Notes under the pieces: model-generated | Database searches by the model: none | What the model saw: the letters and a program-made list of their open reading frames with translations, nothing else | Told to the model about the DNA's origin: nothing | Assembly: GCA_000745135.1 (NCBI GenBank) | Contig: JQNH01000001.1 | Location: 3,829,501 to 3,893,500, forward strand | Direction: 5' to 3' | Length of the DNA stretch: 64,000 nt | Source of the DNA: Rhizobiales bacterium YIM 77505 | Lineage (GTDB): Bacteria; Pseudomonadota; Alphaproteobacteria; Rhizobiales; Beijerinckiaceae | Part shown: positions 26,490 to 35,368 of the stretch, piece after piece | Layout: each line of letters starts with the position of its first letter | Numbering within the stretch: position 1 is the stretch's first letter | Program-made: the position numbers and the translations under genes

Positions 26490-27508
26490 GGTGGACGCGG
26501 CGGGCGTTCCTCGCCGGCGCCAGCGCCGCCCTGACCGGAACCGGGGGCGGCGCGGTTGCGGCCCAGCAGGGTCCCTCCCGCCCCGTTTCGATCGAGATCC
26601 GGTCGCGGCCGATCATGGCCTTCTCCGCCGCCGAGCCGGAACGGCGCGATTTCGGCGCGCTCACCTTCGTCGGCGGCTTGGAGCTCACCGCGTCGCAGGA
26701 CGGCTTCGGCGGCTTTTCAGGCTTGTGGCTGTCCCCCGACGGGTCCGAGCTCGTGGCCTTGAGCGACCGTAGCCAATGGCTCACCGCCCATGTCCTGCGG
26801 CGGGACGGGCGGCTTGCGGGGCTGGCGAACGCCGTCATGGCTCCCGTGCTGGGGGCGGATGGTCGTCCGCTGCGCCGCACCCGCCACTACGACAGCGAGG
26901 CCTTCACGATCAGCGGGGGCCTTGCCTATGTGGCTTTCGAGCGCTCCCACGACGTCATGCGCTTCGAGTGGGGGAAGGAAGGGGTGCGCGCGCGGGGGGC
27001 GCTCCTGCGCGTGCCGCCGGAGGTGAAGCGCCTGCCGCGCAACGAGGGGCTCGAGGCGATCGGAATCGCCCCGCCCCGTCATCCCCTCGCGGGTGCGCTC
27101 ATTGCCATCGCCGAACGGGCGAGGGAAGGCGACGGCGCGCCGACGCGGGGCTTCATCCTGACCGGGCCGCGGACCGGGGCGTTCGACGTCGTTCGTTCGG
27201 ACGGCTTCGATATCACGGACCTCGCCTTTCTCCCGAGCGGCGACATGCTGCTCCTCGAACGACGCTTCTCCTACTTTCGGGGCGTCGCGTCGCGGCTGCG
27301 CCGCATCCCGGCGGCGGCGATCGCTCCTGGCGCAACCGTGGACGGGCCGGTCGTCTTCTCGGCCGATGCCGGGCATCAGATCGACAACATGGAGGGGCTT
27401 GCGGTCCGCCGCGACGCCTCCGGCGCGACCGTTCTTTCCATGATCTCCGACGACAACTTCTCCGCCTTGCAGCGCACGGTGCTGCTCGAGTTCACCCTCG
27501 ACCGGTAG
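26486..27508 (+). CDS. Tat-exported esterase-like activity of phytase family protein
   Basis: A 340-residue exported protein. It begins [16 protein letters not shown], a twin-arginine-type signal (RRAFLAG) followed by a hydrophobic stretch and AVAAQ. The body matches the phytase-like esterase family (PF13449): [38 protein letters not shown], and [20 protein letters not shown], a beta-propeller fold. The true substrate of this family is unknown. The ATG overlaps the cobT stop (ATGA), so translation is coupled to the chelatase genes; a functional link is not established. Confidence 0.85.
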   Translation: MRWTRRAFLAGASAALTGTGGGAVAAQQGPSRPVSIEIRSRPIMAFSAAEPERRDFGALTFVGGLELTASQDGFGGFSGLWLSPDGSELVALSDRSQWLTAHVLRRDGRLAGLANAVMAPVLGADGRPLRRTRHYDSEAFTISGGLAYVAFERSHDVMRFEWGKEGVRARGALLRVPPEVKRLPRNEGLEAIGIAPPRHPLAGALIAIAERAREGDGAPTRGFILTGPRTGAFDVVRSDGFDITDLAFLPSGDMLLLERRFSYFRGVASRLRRIPAAAIAPGATVDGPVVFSADAGHQIDNMEGLAVRRDASGATVLSMISDDNFSALQRTVLLEFTLDR

Positions 27509-27560
27509 CGAAGCGGAGAAGCGCGGCGCGCGGCGGCTGCCTCGATCCTCTCGGGGAGGG

Positions 27561-28193
27561 TCACACGGCGGCCGGCCGGGGCAGGCGCATGAAGCGCAGC
27601 ATGACGCCGTAGGGAGCAATGGCAAGCGCCGCCATGGCGAGCTTCACGAGGTAGTCGGTCGCCGCCAGCGTCGTCCAGGGGAGCGGGATGCAGCGGTCGG
27701 CGATCCCGACGAGGCCAAGAAGCGAGGAGATGGTGGCCTCCGAACCTGGCACCGCGCCGCAATAGAAGGCCAGGGAGAAGAAGATCGCCGTGTCGAGGGC
27801 CGAGGAGATCACCGAGGACACGAAGGGCGGCAACCACCACGCCTGCCGGACGAGCCTTTGGAAGATGGCGATGTCCAGGAGCTGCGCCGCGAGGAAAGCG
27901 CTCCCCGAGGCGATGGCGATCCGAGGCGTCGCGAAGAGGGCCGACAGCAGGAGGGCGAGGACGAAGCCCACATAGACCACGCGCCGAGCGCCGCCCGGCC
28001 CGAAGCGGCGGTTGGACAGGTCGGTGACGAGGAAGGACAGCGGATAGGTGAAGGCGCCGAGCGTCAGGTAATCGGCGAGGCCGAACGCCTCAATCGGATA
28101 CTGGACCAGAATGTTCGACGCCAGCACCACCAGCGCCATGGCGGCGACGGCCGCGGCAAAGGCGTGGCGGTCCTGCGCGGTAAGGTGCCACAT
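27561..28193 (-). CDS. Queuosine precursor transporter (QPTR/YhhQ family)
   Basis: Inner-membrane protein of 210 residues with about six helices, matching the VUT_1 (YhhQ) family that imports queuosine precursors such as preQ0 or preQ1. Signature region: LGAFTYPLSFLVTDLSNRRFG, and the later SALDTAIFFSLAFY. Upstream (28194-28268) I looked for a preQ1 riboswitch and saw none. The gene is downstream of rpmB with a possible terminator hairpin between. Confidence 0.88.
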   Translation of the reverse strand: MWHLTAQDRHAFAAAVAAMALVVLASNILVQYPIEAFGLADYLTLGAFTYPLSFLVTDLSNRRFGPGGARRVVYVGFVLALLLSALFATPRIAIASGSAFLAAQLLDIAIFQRLVRQAWWLPPFVSSVISSALDTAIFFSLAFYCGAVPGSEATISSLLGLVGIADRCIPLPWTTLAATDYLVKLAMAALAIAPYGVMLRFMRLPRPAAV

Positions 28194-28223
28194 GGCAAAC
28201 TCCGGGCGCTCTGTCTTGCCAAG

Positions 28224-28245
28224 AGGGCGGCCCCTGCGCCGCCCT
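28224..28245 (-). terminator. Possible terminator of rpmB
   Basis: An 8-bp G+C-rich stem (28224-28231 with 28238-28245) and six-base loop lie between rpmB and the queuosine-precursor transporter on the minus strand. The trailing T run is very short, so confidence is modest. Confidence 0.4.
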
Positions 28246-28268
28246 TCCTGCCGCGACGCCGGTGCGGC

Positions 28269-28556
28269 CTACTGGGCGGCGCGCTTCTTTTCGATCTCGC
28301 GCTTCAAGGCGCGGGCGTTGGGGGAGAGTTCCGCGTCCGAGGCCTTGATGAGGAAGGCGTCGAGGCCGCCGCGGTGCTCGACCGAGCGCAAGCCATTGGC
28401 GGAGACCCGCAGCCGCACCGAGCGGCCGAGAATGTCCGATTGCAGCGTGACGTTGCACAGGTTCGGCAGGAACCGGCGCTTGGTCTTCCGGTTGGAGTGG
28501 CTCACGAGGTGGCCCGTGAGGGTGGCCTTGCCGGTGAGTTCGCAGCGGCGCGACAT
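28269..28556 (-). CDS. rpmB: 50S ribosomal protein L28
   Basis: A 95-residue basic large-subunit ribosomal protein. The start [20 protein letters not shown] and [19 protein letters not shown] are diagnostic for bL28, and the length is right for alphaproteobacteria. ATG 28556 is the family start; the frame remains open to 28910 but that portion has no ribosomal-protein similarity. It is essential for growth in most bacteria and likely single-copy. Confidence 0.97.
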   Translation of the reverse strand: MSRRCELTGKATLTGHLVSHSNRKTKRRFLPNLCNVTLQSDILGRSVRLRVSANGLRSVEHRGGLDAFLIKASDAELSPNARALKREIEKKRAAQ

Positions 28557-28776
28557 AACGATCCTCGAAAACAGCAAAAGACCCGGCCTGATCCTCGCGA
28601 ATTCCTCCGCGGCGGCCGACGCCTGAAGTCCTGTGGAAGCTCGGAGCCTATAGGGGAAGAGGGGGGCCCGCGTCAAGAATACGCTTCTCCGAGCCTCGAT
28701 CTTTTCACCGGCCGGCGCCACGATTCCTCCCGATTCGCGGCCAAGGGTCGCCGCTGCGACTGCATCAGGATCCGCC

Positions 28777-29628
28777 ATGCGCCTTGCGCGCTTCCCTCTC
28801 GCGATAGGGGCCGCCTGTGCCGCGGCGACCGTTGGCCTTGCCGCGCCGGCCCGCGCCGAGAGCTTCAGCGGGGAATACGGGATCACCCTGGCGGGCTTTC
28901 CCATCGGCACGGCGGACGTGAAAGGCTCCGTCAGCGGCCGCCGCTACCGTCTCGAGGTGCAGGCGCGCCTGACGGGTCTTGCCGGCGCCCTGACCAAGGG
29001 AGGCGCCGCCGCCACCGCGACGGGCATCCTCACCGGCCCCCGTCCGACGCCGACCAGCTTCGCCCTGACCTCCCGCAGCGGCAGCGAGCAGCGCACGGTG
29101 CGCATGGCTCTCGCCGACGGCAACGTGGTCGCCGCGGAGGTCAAGCCGCCGATCGACGACAAGCCGGACCGCGTGCCTGTCTCCGACGTCCACAAGCGCG
29201 GCGTCATCGATCCCGTGAGCGCCCTGATCATGCCGGCGGCGGCGCGCGGGGCGCTCCTTGATCCCGCCAACTGCAACCGCACCATCCCCGTCTTCGACGG
29301 CGGCGCCCGCTTCAACGTGATCCTCACCTATGGCGGCACGCGCGATATCCACAAGCCCGGCTTTTCCGGCCGCGTCCTCGTCTGCAACGCCCGCTACATG
29401 CCTGTCGCTGGCCACCGCAGCGAGCGGCCCGCGACGAAGTTCATGCAGGAGAACCGCGACATGTCGGTGTGGCTGGCGCCGGTCGAGAGCGCCCGCCTCC
29501 TCGTGCCCCTGCGCATCGCTGTGCGGACCACCATCGGCATGAGCGTCATCGAGGCGAACCGCTGGACTCTCGACCCGGAGCTTGTTCCCGTCGCCGGGGA
29601 CGGGGCGCGTAACGCTGTTGTCGAATAG
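28777..29628 (+). CDS. DUF3108 domain-containing exported protein
   Basis: A 283-residue protein with an N-terminal signal peptide (ending about residue 28, PARAES) and a DUF3108 body: [19 protein letters not shown], then the conserved [20 protein letters not shown] and [20 protein letters not shown]3108 proteins are periplasmic or outer-membrane associated; their role is unknown. It is divergent from rpmB, so the 220-base gap at 28557-28776 must hold both promoters. Confidence 0.88.
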   Translation: MRLARFPLAIGAACAAATVGLAAPARAESFSGEYGITLAGFPIGTADVKGSVSGRRYRLEVQARLTGLAGALTKGGAAATATGILTGPRPTPTSFALTSRSGSEQRTVRMALADGNVVAAEVKPPIDDKPDRVPVSDVHKRGVIDPVSALIMPAAARGALLDPANCNRTIPVFDGGARFNVILTYGGTRDIHKPGFSGRVLVCNARYMPVAGHRSERPATKFMQENRDMSVWLAPVESARLLVPLRIAVRTTIGMSVIEANRWTLDPELVPVAGDGARNAVVE

Positions 29629-29682
29629 ATCGCGCGAGCCGGACCGTCCTGGTCTAGGCTGGCTTGAAACGGAGCCGGCCCG

Positions 29683-29985
29683 ATGACTGTTCTGAAGCCC
29701 ACAACATCCGCTCTTGGTGTCGCCTTGCTGCTCCTGGCGCCTCTCCCGGCGAAGGCCAACACGATCGGTTGCGGCGAGAACGCCTACACCTATGCCGAAG
29801 TGGTCGAGCGGACGCCGCGCTCGCGCGGTCCGATCACCACCGTACCGGAGAGCCTGTGCGCCGATCTCATCGAGGACCGTCCGGCCGTGATCGATTCGCT
29901 GAACGTCACGATCGGCGATCGTCCCTTGCAGCGGCGCGACGGGGAGGGCGCGAGGCGCGGCGAGGGGCGCCGGCCGCCCGGCTGA
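29683..29985 (+). CDS. Small secreted hypothetical protein
   Basis: A 100-residue protein of no family I recognise. A clear signal peptide (residues 1-26, ending AKANT) is followed by a short body with two Cys (GCGENAYTY and SLCADLIED), which could form a disulfide, and a basic Arg/Gly/Pro tail (about residues 82-100). GGAG is 7 bases ahead of ATG 29683. It follows the DUF3108 gene by 54 bases on the same strand and might be co-expressed. Confidence 0.6.
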   Translation: MTVLKPTTSALGVALLLLAPLPAKANTIGCGENAYTYAEVVERTPRSRGPITTVPESLCADLIEDRPAVIDSLNVTIGDRPLQRRDGEGARRGEGRRPPG

Positions 29986-30147
29986 GCGCGGTTGAGGCAC
30001 AGTGGCGGCGCGCGCCTCTCCGCACCATATGGGAGCCCAGGCCCACCTCGGCCGAGTGAGCGATTCGGCCCTGATCTGTTCCGGACTCGTTCCAGGGTGC
30101 TCGACGGCGCGGATCGGAGCCGCGCTCCGCCCACGCCACCGCTTTCA

Positions 30148-33100
30148 ATGACCCGTCGACCTCTCCTCCCGCAACTGCGCGCCCGTGGCGTGACGGCCGT
30201 GCTCGGCCCCACCAACACGGGCAAGACGCACCTCGCCATCGAGCGCATGCTCGGCCACGAGAGCGGCATGATCGGCCTGCCGCTGCGCCTCTTGGCCCGG
30301 GAGGTGTATGGCCGGGTGGTCGAGAAGGCGGGGGTGAAGAACGTCGCGCTCATCACCGGCGAGGAGAAGATCAAGCCCGACAATCCGCGCTACTGGGTCT
30401 CCACGGTCGAGGCCATGCCGCGCGATCTCGACCTCGCCTTCGTCGCGGTCGACGAGATCCAGCTCGCCGCCGATCTCGACCGGGGGCATGTCTTCACCGA
30501 CCGGCTGCTCAACCAGCGCGGCCGTGAGGAGACCCTCCTCATCGGCTCGGCCACCATGCGCGGGCTCGTGGAGGCGCTGATCCCGGGCGTCCACGTCATC
30601 ACCCGTCCGCGCCTGTCCAAGCTCTCCTTCGCCGGCGAAAAGAAGATCTCGCGCCTGCCGCGGCGCTCCGCCATCGTCGCCTTCTCCGCGGAGGAGGTCT
30701 ACGCCATCGCCGAGCTCATCCGGCGTCAGCGCGGCGGCGCGGCGGTCGTGCTCGGCGCGCTGTCGCCCCGCACCCGGAACGCCCAGGTCGAGCTCTACCA
30801 GTCGGGGGACGTGGACTATCTCGTCGCCACCGACGCCATCGGCATGGGGCTCAACCTCGACGTCGATCACGTCGCCTTCGCCGCCGACCGGAAGTTCGAC
30901 GGGTTCCGTTTCCGCAAGCTCTACCCGGCCGAGCTCGGCCAGATCGCCGGACGCGCGGGCCGCTACATGCGCGACGGCACCTTCGGCACCACGGGTCGCT
31001 GCCCGCCTTTCGACGCCGAGACGGTGGAGGCGCTGGAGAACCACAGCTTCGACCCGCTCCACGTGCTCCAATGGCGCAATGCGGACCTCGATTTCTCTTC
31101 CCTTGCCCGCCTGCAACAGACGCTTGCCGACCAGCCCCGCGAACATGGCCTTGTGCGCGCCCCCATGGCCGAGGACGTGCTGGCGCTCGACTACCTGGCC
31201 CGGGAGGACGACATCCGCGCGCTCGCCCGCAGCCGCGGCGCGGTGCAGCGGCTCTGGGACGTCTGCCAGGTGCCCGACTACCGCAAAGTGTCGCCGGCGA
31301 GCCACGCCGAGCTCGTCGGGGCGCTCTACCGCTTCCTCATGCGCGAGGGCGCCATTCCGGCCGACTGGTTCGCGCGCCAGGTCAGCCAGCTCGACCGCAT
31401 CGATGGGGACATCGACACCCTGTCGAACCGCATCGCCCAGGTGCGCACCTGGACCTTCGTCGCCAATCGGCCCGACTGGCTGAAAGATCCTGAGCATTGG
31501 CAGGGCGTGGCCCGTCAGGTAGAGGACAAGCTCTCCGATGCTCTTCACGAACGGCTGGCGCAACGCTTCGTCGACCGGCGCACGAGCGTGCTCATCCGAC
31601 GCCTCAGAGAGAACGCAATGCTCGAAGCGGAAATTTCGGTCACGGGCGACGTCACCGTCGAAGGCCAGCATGTGGGGCGCCTTCACGGCTTCCACTTCGT
31701 CCCCGACCCGCAGGCGGTCGGCGAGGAGGCGAAGGCGCTGCGCAATGCGGCCGCCAAGGCGCTCGCCAGCGAGATCGAGGCGCGCGCGGAGCGCTTCGCC
31801 GCCGCCGCCGATTCGTCCCTGGTGCTCGCCAATGACGGGGCCATCCGCTGGCTCGGCGACCCGGTCGCGAAGCTCGAGCCCGGCGAGAGGCTGTTCGAGC
31901 CCCGGCTCCGGCTGGTGGCCGACGAGCAACTCACCGGCGCCGCACGCGAGAAGGTCGAGGCGCGGCTGAGGGCGTGGCTCAAGGCCTACATCGTCCGCCA
32001 GCTCGGGCCCCTCCTGCAGCTCGAGGACTCGGCCGAGCTCCAGGGCCTTGCCCGCGGCATCGGCTTCCAGATCGCCGAAGCCCTCGGCGTGCTCGAGCGC
32101 GCGAAAGTGGCGGGTGAGGTGAAGAGCCTCGACCAGGATGGGCGAGCGGCCCTGCGCAAGCAGGGGGTCCGCTTCGGCGCCTACCACCTGTACCTGCCGG
32201 CCCTGTTGAAGCCGGCGCCGCGGCTCCTTGCCGCCCAGCTTTGGGCCTTGAAGCATGGCGGCCTCGACCAGAAGGGCCTCGACGACATCGCTCATCTCGC
32301 AAGCTCGGGCCGCACCTCCATTCCGGTCGACCCCGACATCGCCAAGGGGCTCTATCGCGCCGCCGGGTTCCGGGTCTGCGGCAACCGCGCCGTCCGGGTC
32401 GACATCCTGGAGCGTCTCGCCGACCTCATCCGGCCGGCCATCGCCTACCGGCCCGGCATCACGCCGGGCGATCCCCCTCCCGGAGCGGCGGACGAGGATG
32501 GCTTCGTGGCGACGGTTGCCATGACGTCGCTCGTGGGCTGCTCGGGCGAGGATTTCGCCTCGATCTTGCGCTCCCTCGGATATGTGGCCGAGCAGCGGCC
32601 GGGACCGGCGATCACCGTGCCGCTCGTGCCGGCCCCGAGCGCCGCTGCGGCCGCGCAGGATGCGCCGCCGCCGGAGGGCGCCGGGGAGGCGGATGAGCCG
32701 GGCGAGCCTGCGAGCGCAGAGGCGGAGGTCGCCGGGGACGACGCAAGCCCTGCAAGCGTCGCGGCGGACGGCCCGCCGGTATCGGAGGAAGGCATCTCCG
32801 CCATTGAGCCGGACGCGGCCGCTGTCAAGGCGGAGGGACTTGAATCTGCGGGCGCTGCGCCCTCGGAAGCGGCTGATCTTGTCCGTGAGGCGACGGCGGC
32901 GCCCACCGACGCCGCCGCCCCGGCGCCAGAGGCGACCGCATCGCCAACCGCGACTGCCACCGAGGGCGTGGACCTGCCTGCACCCGCCGCACCCGCGGCG
33001 GACGCCGAGACGCCCAGCGAGCCTATCCTCATCGAGGTCTGGCGCTTGCGCCGTCAGCACCATCGCGACGTGCAGGCGCGCCGGTCGCGGGGGCGGCAGG

Positions 33101-33438
33101 ACCGCCGCGACAAACGCGCCGGCGGCGAGCCGCCGGCCCGTCGCCCTGAGCCGCGGCCGGCCCAGGCGAAGGCCGATCGGGTGCAAGCGGACCGGCCGGG
33201 CGAGCGCGCCGGGCGCCCCGACCGGCCGCGGCCGGCGGACCCCCCGACGGCGCGCGTCATCCGCGCCCGCCGCGCGAAGCGCGCCGCGATCAGGGCGGAC
33301 GAGCCGACAGCCGCCGGCCGGAGCGGCGCGACAAGGCTCCTGATCCCAACTCGCCTTTCGCCAAGCTCCTGGCGCTCAAGGCCCAGCTCGAAGGACGCGA
33401 TGGCGACAAGAGCTGAGGCGGGCGCCTCGCCCCTCTGA
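30148..33438 (+). CDS. SUV3-like DEAD/DEAH RNA helicase, frameshifted near 3' end
   Basis: A superfamily-2 RNA helicase resembling mitochondrial SUV3. Motif I GPTNTGKT (residues 20-27), motif II VDEIQ, motif III GSATM and motif VI QIAGRAGRY are all present. After them come the SUV3 C-terminal region and an Ala/Glu- then Arg-rich tail. ATG 30148 is the family start; the reading from 29992 is spurious. The usual C-terminal end (PDPNSPFAKLLALKAQLEG...) is encoded one frame over and stops at 33416. The annotated frame leaves it after a six-C run at 33240-33245, so one base appears to be missing. Confidence 0.9.
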   Translation: MTRRPLLPQLRARGVTAVLGPTNTGKTHLAIERMLGHESGMIGLPLRLLAREVYGRVVEKAGVKNVALITGEEKIKPDNPRYWVSTVEAMPRDLDLAFVAVDEIQLAADLDRGHVFTDRLLNQRGREETLLIGSATMRGLVEALIPGVHVITRPRLSKLSFAGEKKISRLPRRSAIVAFSAEEVYAIAELIRRQRGGAAVVLGALSPRTRNAQVELYQSGDVDYLVATDAIGMGLNLDVDHVAFAADRKFDGFRFRKLYPAELGQIAGRAGRYMRDGTFGTTGRCPPFDAETVEALENHSFDPLHVLQWRNADLDFSSLARLQQTLADQPREHGLVRAPMAEDVLALDYLAREDDIRALARSRGAVQRLWDVCQVPDYRKVSPASHAELVGALYRFLMREGAIPADWFARQVSQLDRIDGDIDTLSNRIAQVRTWTFVANRPDWLKDPEHWQGVARQVEDKLSDALHERLAQRFVDRRTSVLIRRLRENAMLEAEISVTGDVTVEGQHVGRLHGFHFVPDPQAVGEEAKALRNAAAKALASEIEARAERFAAAADSSLVLANDGAIRWLGDPVAKLEPGERLFEPRLRLVADEQLTGAAREKVEARLRAWLKAYIVRQLGPLLQLEDSAELQGLARGIGFQIAEALGVLERAKVAGEVKSLDQDGRAALRKQGVRFGAYHLYLPALLKPAPRLLAAQLWALKHGGLDQKGLDDIAHLASSGRTSIPVDPDIAKGLYRAAGFRVCGNRAVRVDILERLADLIRPAIAYRPGITPGDPPPGAADEDGFVATVAMTSLVGCSGEDFASILRSLGYVAEQRPGPAITVPLVPAPSAAAAAQDAPPPEGAGEADEPGEPASAEAEVAGDDASPASVAADGPPVSEEGISAIEPDAAAVKAEGLESAGAAPSEAADLVREATAAPTDAAAPAPEATASPTATATEGVDLPAPAAPAADAETPSEPILIEVWRLRRQHHRDVQARRSRGRQDRRDKRAGGEPPARRPEPRPAQAKADRVQADRPGERAGRPDRPRPADPPTARVIRARRAKRAAIRADEPTAAGRSGATRLLIPTRLSPSSWRSRPSSKDAMATRAEAGASPL

Positions 33439-33450
33439 TCGGGAGAGGCC

Positions 33451-33753
33451 ATGCGCGACGACCGCCAGCGCCTCGACAAGTGGCTGTGGTTCGCGCGCTT
33501 TGCGAAGAGCCGGACGCTCGCGGCGAAGCTCGTTGTGAGCGGCTATGTGCGAGTCAACGGGCAGCGGGTCGAGACCCCTGCGAAGGCCATCGCGGTGGGG
33601 GACGTGCTCACCATTGCCTCTGCGCGAACCACTGTGGTGGTGCGGGTGGCGGCGCTTGGAGCCCGGCGCGGCCCGGCCTCCGAGGCGAGCCTGCTCTACG
33701 AGGATTTCGGGCGCGACGACGGCACCCTTGCCAGTGAACCCCCCGAGGGCTAG
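33451..33753 (+). CDS. RNA-binding S4 domain protein (Hsp15-like)
   Basis: A 100-residue protein whose first 60 residues form an S4 RNA-binding domain ([20 protein letters not shown] and [20 protein letters not shown]). Hsp15 homologues bind stalled 50S subunits carrying nascent chains. The C-terminal tail is short and ends acidic, unlike the basic tail of E. coli Hsp15. GGGAGAGG precedes the ATG. It sits between the SUV3-like helicase and fdxA, a conserved order in Hyphomicrobiales. Confidence 0.9.
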   Translation: MRDDRQRLDKWLWFARFAKSRTLAAKLVVSGYVRVNGQRVETPAKAIAVGDVLTIASARTTVVVRVAALGARRGPASEASLLYEDFGRDDGTLASEPPEG

Positions 33754-33860
33754 AGCATGCGGCCGAGAAGTGGGCGACACTTTTCGGATCACAGCAGGCT
33801 CAAGCTCTTGGAATCGATCACGTTCATGCGTTCTGACGGTGTCCGTCCGAGCGCATCGAG
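33751..33860. repeat. Putative repeated element with hairpin after the S4 gene
   Basis: Starting at the S4 stop codon, the sequence has a 10-bp near-perfect stem (33763-33772 with 33778-33787, one G-T pair) and then a GATCA...GGCTC...AATCGATC...GTTC pattern. It reminds me of dispersed intergenic repeats of Hyphomicrobiales that begin with AGAGCAT and contain AAGTGG. Only one copy is in this window, so repetition cannot be shown here. Confidence 0.35.
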
Positions 33861-33949
33861 ATCGAAGCCGCCGCCGAGGCCCTCGCCGGGGAACCTCGTC
33901 AACAGACCTCGCTCCAAGCAGCGGCCGGGCCAAGCCGTCAGGATTGCCG

Positions 33950-34288
33950 ATGACCTACGTCGTCACCGAGAACTGCATCAAGTGCAAGTACATGGATTGC
34001 GTGGAAGTGTGTCCGGTGGACTGCTTCTACGAAGGCGAGAACATGCTCGTCATCCATCCCGACGAATGCATCGATTGCGGTGTCTGCGAGCCGGAATGCC
34101 CAGCCGAGGCGATCAAGCCGGACACCGAGCCCGGGCTCGAGCAGTGGCTCAAACTCAACGCCGAATTCGCGAAGACCTGGCCCAACATCACCCAGAAGAA
34201 GGAGCCGCCGCCGGATGCCAAGGCCTTCGACGGCGTGCCGGGGAAATACGAGCAATACTTCTCGCCCAACCCCGGCCAGGGCGACTGA
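33950..34288 (+). CDS. fdxA: Ferredoxin FdxA (7Fe-8S type)
   Basis: A 112-residue electron carrier. Cys9, 17 and 21 with Cys50 match the [3Fe-4S] set, and Cys25, 40, 43 and 46 match the [4Fe-4S] set, as in Azotobacter-type ferredoxin I; Cys12 is the extra conserved one. The C-terminal extension ([12 protein letters not shown]...) is typical of FdxA. ATG 33950 is the family start, giving [12 protein letters not shown]. In many relatives carD follows directly; here the next gene is the oppositely oriented, shortened imuB. Confidence 0.96.
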   Translation: MTYVVTENCIKCKYMDCVEVCPVDCFYEGENMLVIHPDECIDCGVCEPECPAEAIKPDTEPGLEQWLKLNAEFAKTWPNITQKKEPPPDAKAFDGVPGKYEQYFSPNPGQGD

Positions 34289-34357
34289 ACAGGGGCGCGC
34301 CGGGACGGGGACGCAGGCCGGCCTGGGCTCTTTGAAGGGGCCGGGATCGAGGGCAGA

Positions 34358-35368
34358 TCAAAAGGACTCTTTGAGCTGCTCGAGGCGGAGGGCGACGAGG
34401 CGTCTGATGTGGTCGGCGCTGCGGGTCGGACGGGCGAGGCCGAAATCGAGGTTCACCACCTTGCCGTCGACCCGGTACAGGTCGAGCCGGAAGCGGCGCA
34501 GGCCCACATGGTCCCGCTCGAGGGCCGGCGCCAGTTCCTCCATCAGGGCGGTCGCCGCGGCGACGATCGCCTCCTGCGTCATGACCGGCTCGTCGAAGAC
34601 CTTCGTGGCGCTGTAGACGGGTGGGGGAGCGAGCCAAGCGAGCGGCTCCGGACAGCGGCCGAGCGCCTGGTCGAGGCGCTGGAGGAGCCTTGCGCCGAAG
34701 CGCTTGGTGAGGGGCGGCCGCGGCTTGTCGAGGAGGTCGCCGATGCGTTCCAGCCCGAGGCGCTTGAGCGCAAGGCAGGTCTCCCGGCCGAGGCGCAGGG
34801 CGTCGATGGGAAGCGCTGCGAGCGCCTCGGCCTCGCCGCCTGACGGCACGAGGCTGACCGGGCTTCTCCCGTAACGGGCGAGTGCCCAGCCCGCGCCGGG
34901 CGTGTCGGCGAGGGCCAGGCGCGCGGGCAGGCCGAACCTTGCGAGCCGCCGCCGGCAGTCCCGAAGAAGCTCCTCCTCGCCGCCGAAGAGATGGGCGGCG
35001 CCGGCAATGTCGAGGAAGAAGCCGTCGGCGCCGTTCTCCTCGTCCCAGGCGGCGACAGAAGGGGCGTAGCGCGTGGCCCACAGCGCCAGCCGTTCGAGAG
35101 CCGCGCGGTCGGCGGCAGGATCGAGCGGGCGGATCTGCAGGCGGCGGGCCTTGGCATGCGCGTCGGCCAAGCGGCCGCCGACGCTCAGTCCCGCCGCCTC
35201 CGCCGCCTCGTTCGTCGCGGCGATGCGCGGTCCCCCGGACGCCTCGACGGAGAGGACGAAGGGCTCGTTCGGATCAACCGGGTTCCCGGAGGGCGGGGTC
35301 CGTCTCTGGGCGAGAAGCCAGCGCCGGATCGGCCACCGTTCCAGCCAGACGGAAAGGATGCGCGGCAT
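34358..35368 (-). CDS. imuB: Y-family polymerase-like ImuB, C-terminally truncated
   Basis: A 336-residue ImuB-type protein (Y-family fold without catalytic residues; it tethers ImuA and DnaE2 to the beta clamp). MPRILSVWLERWP at 35368 is the family start, and QALGRCPEPLAWLAPPPVY and LALKRLGLERIGDLL are typical. Family members are usually about 500 residues and continue well past the point where this one stops (LRLEQLKESF), so about one third, including the region expected to bind the clamp and partners, is missing. No dnaE2 follows. It overlaps the end of imuA by 95 bases. Confidence 0.85.
   Translation of the reverse strand: MPRILSVWLERWPIRRWLLAQRRTPPSGNPVDPNEPFVLSVEASGGPRIAATNEAAEAAGLSVGGRLADAHAKARRLQIRPLDPAADRAALERLALWATRYAPSVAAWDEENGADGFFLDIAGAAHLFGGEEELLRDCRRRLARFGLPARLALADTPGAGWALARYGRSPVSLVPSGGEAEALAALPIDALRLGRETCLALKRLGLERIGDLLDKPRPPLTKRFGARLLQRLDQALGRCPEPLAWLAPPPVYSATKVFDEPVMTQEAIVAAATALMEELAPALERDHVGLRRFRLDLYRVDGKVVNLDFGLARPTRSADHIRRLVALRLEQLKESF

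Noticed and set aside
28194-28268. preQ1 riboswitch ahead of the queuosine-precursor transporter
   Set aside because: The gap is short and only a terminator-like stem for rpmB is evident; no preQ1 aptamer pattern.
30145-33186. A minus-strand open frame of 1013 codons
   Set aside because: Antisense to the SUV3-like helicase, which has clear helicase motifs.
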